From the NCBI GenBank assembly GCA_019187105.1, contig JABAQM010000001.1, positions 1,302,001 to 1,366,000 of the forward strand: DNA of 64,000 nucleotides, given 5' to 3'. The notes beneath the pieces were generated by a model. It ran no database searches and was not told the DNA's origin. It saw nothing but the letters and a program-made list of their open reading frames with translations. Origin of the DNA: Fimbriimonadaceae bacterium. GTDB lineage: Bacteria; Armatimonadota; Fimbriimonadia; Fimbriimonadales; Fimbriimonadaceae. Position 1 is the stretch's first letter; every line of letters begins with the position of its first letter. Shown in pieces: positions 62,365-64,000 of this stretch. The translations under genes were made by a program, and so were the position numbers.

Positions 62365-63384
62365 TTGACGGCGATGATAGCGATGATCTTGGTTCAGGGC
62401 CAAGCCGTTTTGGTGTTAAAGGGACTCGATCCCATCGACCTGGTCGCGGGCAAAGAGGTTCTCGGTAAGCAGGAGCTTTCGGCAACCTATCTTCGGCACG
62501 AATACCGATTCAGCTCGAAGGCTCACGTCGACGAGTTTCGAAGGAACCCAGTCAAGTACGCCGTCCAGGACGGTGGCGCTTGTGGAAAGATGGGGGCGTT
62601 GACCGGTAAGGGGAGCCCGGATCGGTTCGCAGTCGTGCGAGGGAAGATCTACCTCTTCGCTTCGGATCGTTGCCGATCGGTCATGCTTGCGAGTCAGGAC
62701 AGTTACTTTGCTGAGCTTCGAAAACCGCCACGAGCTTCGCTTAACGAGCGAAATCAGGCAGCGACGACCTATGCCTCCATGGTGAAGGCACATGGTGGAG
62801 CAGCGGTCAGCAGCAGCAAGTTCATTGGTTGGGTCTATGAAACGGCCTACAAGGACGACGGCAAAAACAAAATCTGGCTAACCCACTTTGCGCTTGCGGG
62901 CCGCGACAAGTTTGCCCAATGGGAAAGCTGGGACTTAGGGCGTGCCTTTTTCGTCGTAGACGGTCACAGGGACGCAGAGGGATACCCCAATGATTTCTAC
63001 GGCATCCACCCCCGAGAGCGCAGGGCCTTGACAGCCCTTTTCGCTCGGCACCCGGCCGGAATCCTTCGGGGACTGGCCGGGACTCCCGTTGCGCCACTCA
63101 AGGACGGCCTTACACTGGTAAGGGATGACATCGTTTTGGACGTTCACCTCGATGCCAAAACCCGGCGAATCACTCAAGTCGCATTTCGCGACCGTCATGC
63201 CGGCCCCGTGTCCGATGTGATCATCGAGTACAGCGACTATGAGGAGGTTAACGGGATCTGGCTACCCATGAAGAGCCGGCATCAGATCAACGGCGGCGAA
63301 TGGTCCGCGCCCAAGGTTGTTGCGCGCTACACGGTCGATGACGCCACTCCCCAGCCGCTCTTGGACGCCTTCGGGAGACGATAA
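62365..63384 (+). CDS. Secreted YHS-domain-like protein
   Basis: 339 residues from TTG 62365, with AGGAGG eight bases upstream. A short hydrophobic N-terminus (MTAMIAMILVQGQAVLVL) is followed by a YHS-like module (GLDPIDLVAGKEVLGKQEL..YRFSSKAHVDEFRRNPVKY, ending in GGACGKMG), a domain thought to bind metal. The rest (about 100-339) is a beta-rich domain of unknown type. Co-transcribed with the TetR gene. Confidence 0.8.
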   Translation: MTAMIAMILVQGQAVLVLKGLDPIDLVAGKEVLGKQELSATYLRHEYRFSSKAHVDEFRRNPVKYAVQDGGACGKMGALTGKGSPDRFAVVRGKIYLFASDRCRSVMLASQDSYFAELRKPPRASLNERNQAATTYASMVKAHGGAAVSSSKFIGWVYETAYKDDGKNKIWLTHFALAGRDKFAQWESWDLGRAFFVVDGHRDAEGYPNDFYGIHPRERRALTALFARHPAGILRGLAGTPVAPLKDGLTLVRDDIVLDVHLDAKTRRITQVAFRDRHAGPVSDVIIEYSDYEEVNGIWLPMKSRHQINGGEWSAPKVVARYTVDDATPQPLLDAFGRR

Positions 63385-63400
63385 CCAGGAAATGAAGAGG

Positions 63401-63426
63401 GCTCCTTCGCCTCACGGCGGAGGAGC
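63401..63426 (-). terminator. Hairpin after the C-terminal repeat-protein gene
   Basis: GCTCCTTCGCC (63401-63411) pairs with GGCGGAGGAGC (63416-63426), 11 bp with one G-U, loop TCAC. It is followed by CCTCTTCATTTCC on the minus strand, a weak U tract, 23 bases after the stop at 63449. Confidence 0.5.
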
Positions 63427-63448
63427 TCGTTACTGTCGTGCCTAGGCC

Positions 63449-64000
63449 TTATCGGCCGATTCCGCCGCCACCGCCGCGGGGTTGCTCGGTTGCCTTAAAG
63501 GGCTTGCCACCCATGGTCTTCAGCTTGGCTGCCTGATCGGCAGTGAGAACCTTGCCAAGCTCGGTGTTCATGGTTTCGCTGTTCTTGGTCTGGATCTCGC
63601 GCATTTGGTCGCGGTCGATCTCCTGATTGCGCATTCGCTCCATTAGGCTCTGCATGGCTTCCTGCTGCTTGGTTTGAAGATCCTTAACCTTGGTCTTCTG
63701 CTCAGCCGAGAAGCCCAGTTCGGTCTGTACCTTTTCATCCAGGATGGCGCGGTTGCCGTTGAGCTGGACCCAAATCTCTCGGATGCGCTTGTTCTGCTCT
63801 TCAGTGAGAATTGCGGCAACTGCCTTGTCGTTCTTCTCCTGCATCTCGCGGAACTGCTTCATCATCTCTTCTCGGTCGCCGCCACCACCGCGCATGTTCT
63901 CCATGTTCGCGCGCATTTCTTCCTGCTGCTTTTCGCGCAGGGCGGTGAGCTTGCTCTTCTGATCGGCGGTGAGGTTTAGGTCGGCCTGAACGTCGGTTCG
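63449..64000 (-). CDS. Spy/CpxP-like repeat protein, 5' part beyond window
   Basis: The frame is open to the right edge (base 64000), so the N-terminus is missing; the visible part is 183 residues. It carries three related helical repeats beginning LTADQKSKL, LTEEQNKRI and LTADQAAKL, plus a FSAEQKTKV variant, each followed by Gln/Met/Arg-rich helices (REKQQEEMRANMENMR, QTKQQEAMQSLMERMR), as in the LTxxQ family of periplasmic chaperones (Spy, CpxP). It ends in a Gly-rich tail. The signal peptide would be outside the window. Confidence 0.75.
   Translation of the reverse strand, partial: RTDVQADLNLTADQKSKLTALREKQQEEMRANMENMRGGGGDREEMMKQFREMQEKNDKAVAAILTEEQNKRIREIWVQLNGNRAILDEKVQTELGFSAEQKTKVKDLQTKQQEAMQSLMERMRNQEIDRDQMREIQTKNSETMNTELGKVLTADQAAKLKTMGGKPFKATEQPRGGGGGIGR

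Overview
The window looks like a chromosomal segment of a diderm, LPS-making bacterium, most likely an Armatimonadota (Fimbriimonadia-like) species. This rests on a pseudopilin of the type common in Armatimonadota and Planctomycetes (a KAFTLIELL leader and a [22 protein letters not shown]-like stretch), a PilMNOPQ cluster with a secretin, heptose genes (gmhA and a heptose kinase), an Lgt of the GCFFNGCCYG type, and many lineage-specific secreted proteins. The taxonomic call is inference. Genes are dense, GC-rich and mostly housekeeping, with no IS elements, phage genes or CRISPR array seen.

Layout. 1-2.7 kb: 3' end of gatA, a membrane protein, ispE and a MobA-like nucleotidyltransferase in one overlapping + strand run. 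2.7-10.6 kb: small proteins, a GT39-type glycosyltransferase with gmhA, hisI, a GH31 glucosidase, and an enolase-superfamily epimerase translationally coupled to a DUF1611 protein (dgcA/dgcN-like pair). 10.7-18.4 kb (- strand): an unusual aromatic-rich/Ser-Thr-Lys-rich protein, a sigma factor fused to a degenerate GGDEF domain, pilC, htpX, a PAS-GGDEF cyclase and metG. 18.4-23.4 kb (+): a compact run of IMPase, ruvX, mltG, a YqeG-GtrA fusion, aroE and tsaC. 23.4-31.1 kb: purA, cinA, hisF (apparent AUA start), a pseudopilin, nuoE and a thioredoxin-like gene with an in-frame UGA that looks like selenocysteine.

31.7 kb: tRNA-Arg(CCG). 32.6-39.9 kb (- strand): an operon-like series A-type Fe-S carrier, tilS, ftsH, TPR, YfhO-like, and two ClpS-like adaptors. 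40-48.9 kb: an outer-membrane protein divergent from a TetR-ferredoxin pair, a PilZ protein, GbsR/MarR regulator, dxs, a GAF/fRMsr protein, lgt, heptose kinase and an H1-like basic protein ending at a strong terminator. 49-56.4 kb (+): a type IV pilus operon (ExeA-like ATPase, HTH protein, pilM, pilN, pilO, pilP-like, pilQ, lipoprotein) closed by a bidirectional terminator. 56.4-64 kb: lipoproteins, a BNR-repeat secreted protein, a Ycf46-like AAA ATPase, a TetR gene with a clear operator followed by a YHS-like protein, and the 3' part of a Spy/CpxP-like repeat protein.

Most notable observations: (1) a candidate selenoprotein with a CTU motif and a SECIS-like hairpin placed exactly as in E. 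coli fdhF; (2) a sigma factor carrying a catalytically dead GGDEF domain that keeps an RxxD I-site, suggesting a c-di-GMP-responsive sigma factor; (3) hisF starting at AUA; (4) an unfamiliar three-part protein at 10.7 kb. MEP-pathway (ispE, dxs), histidine (hisI, hisF) and pilus genes are scattered over several loci.
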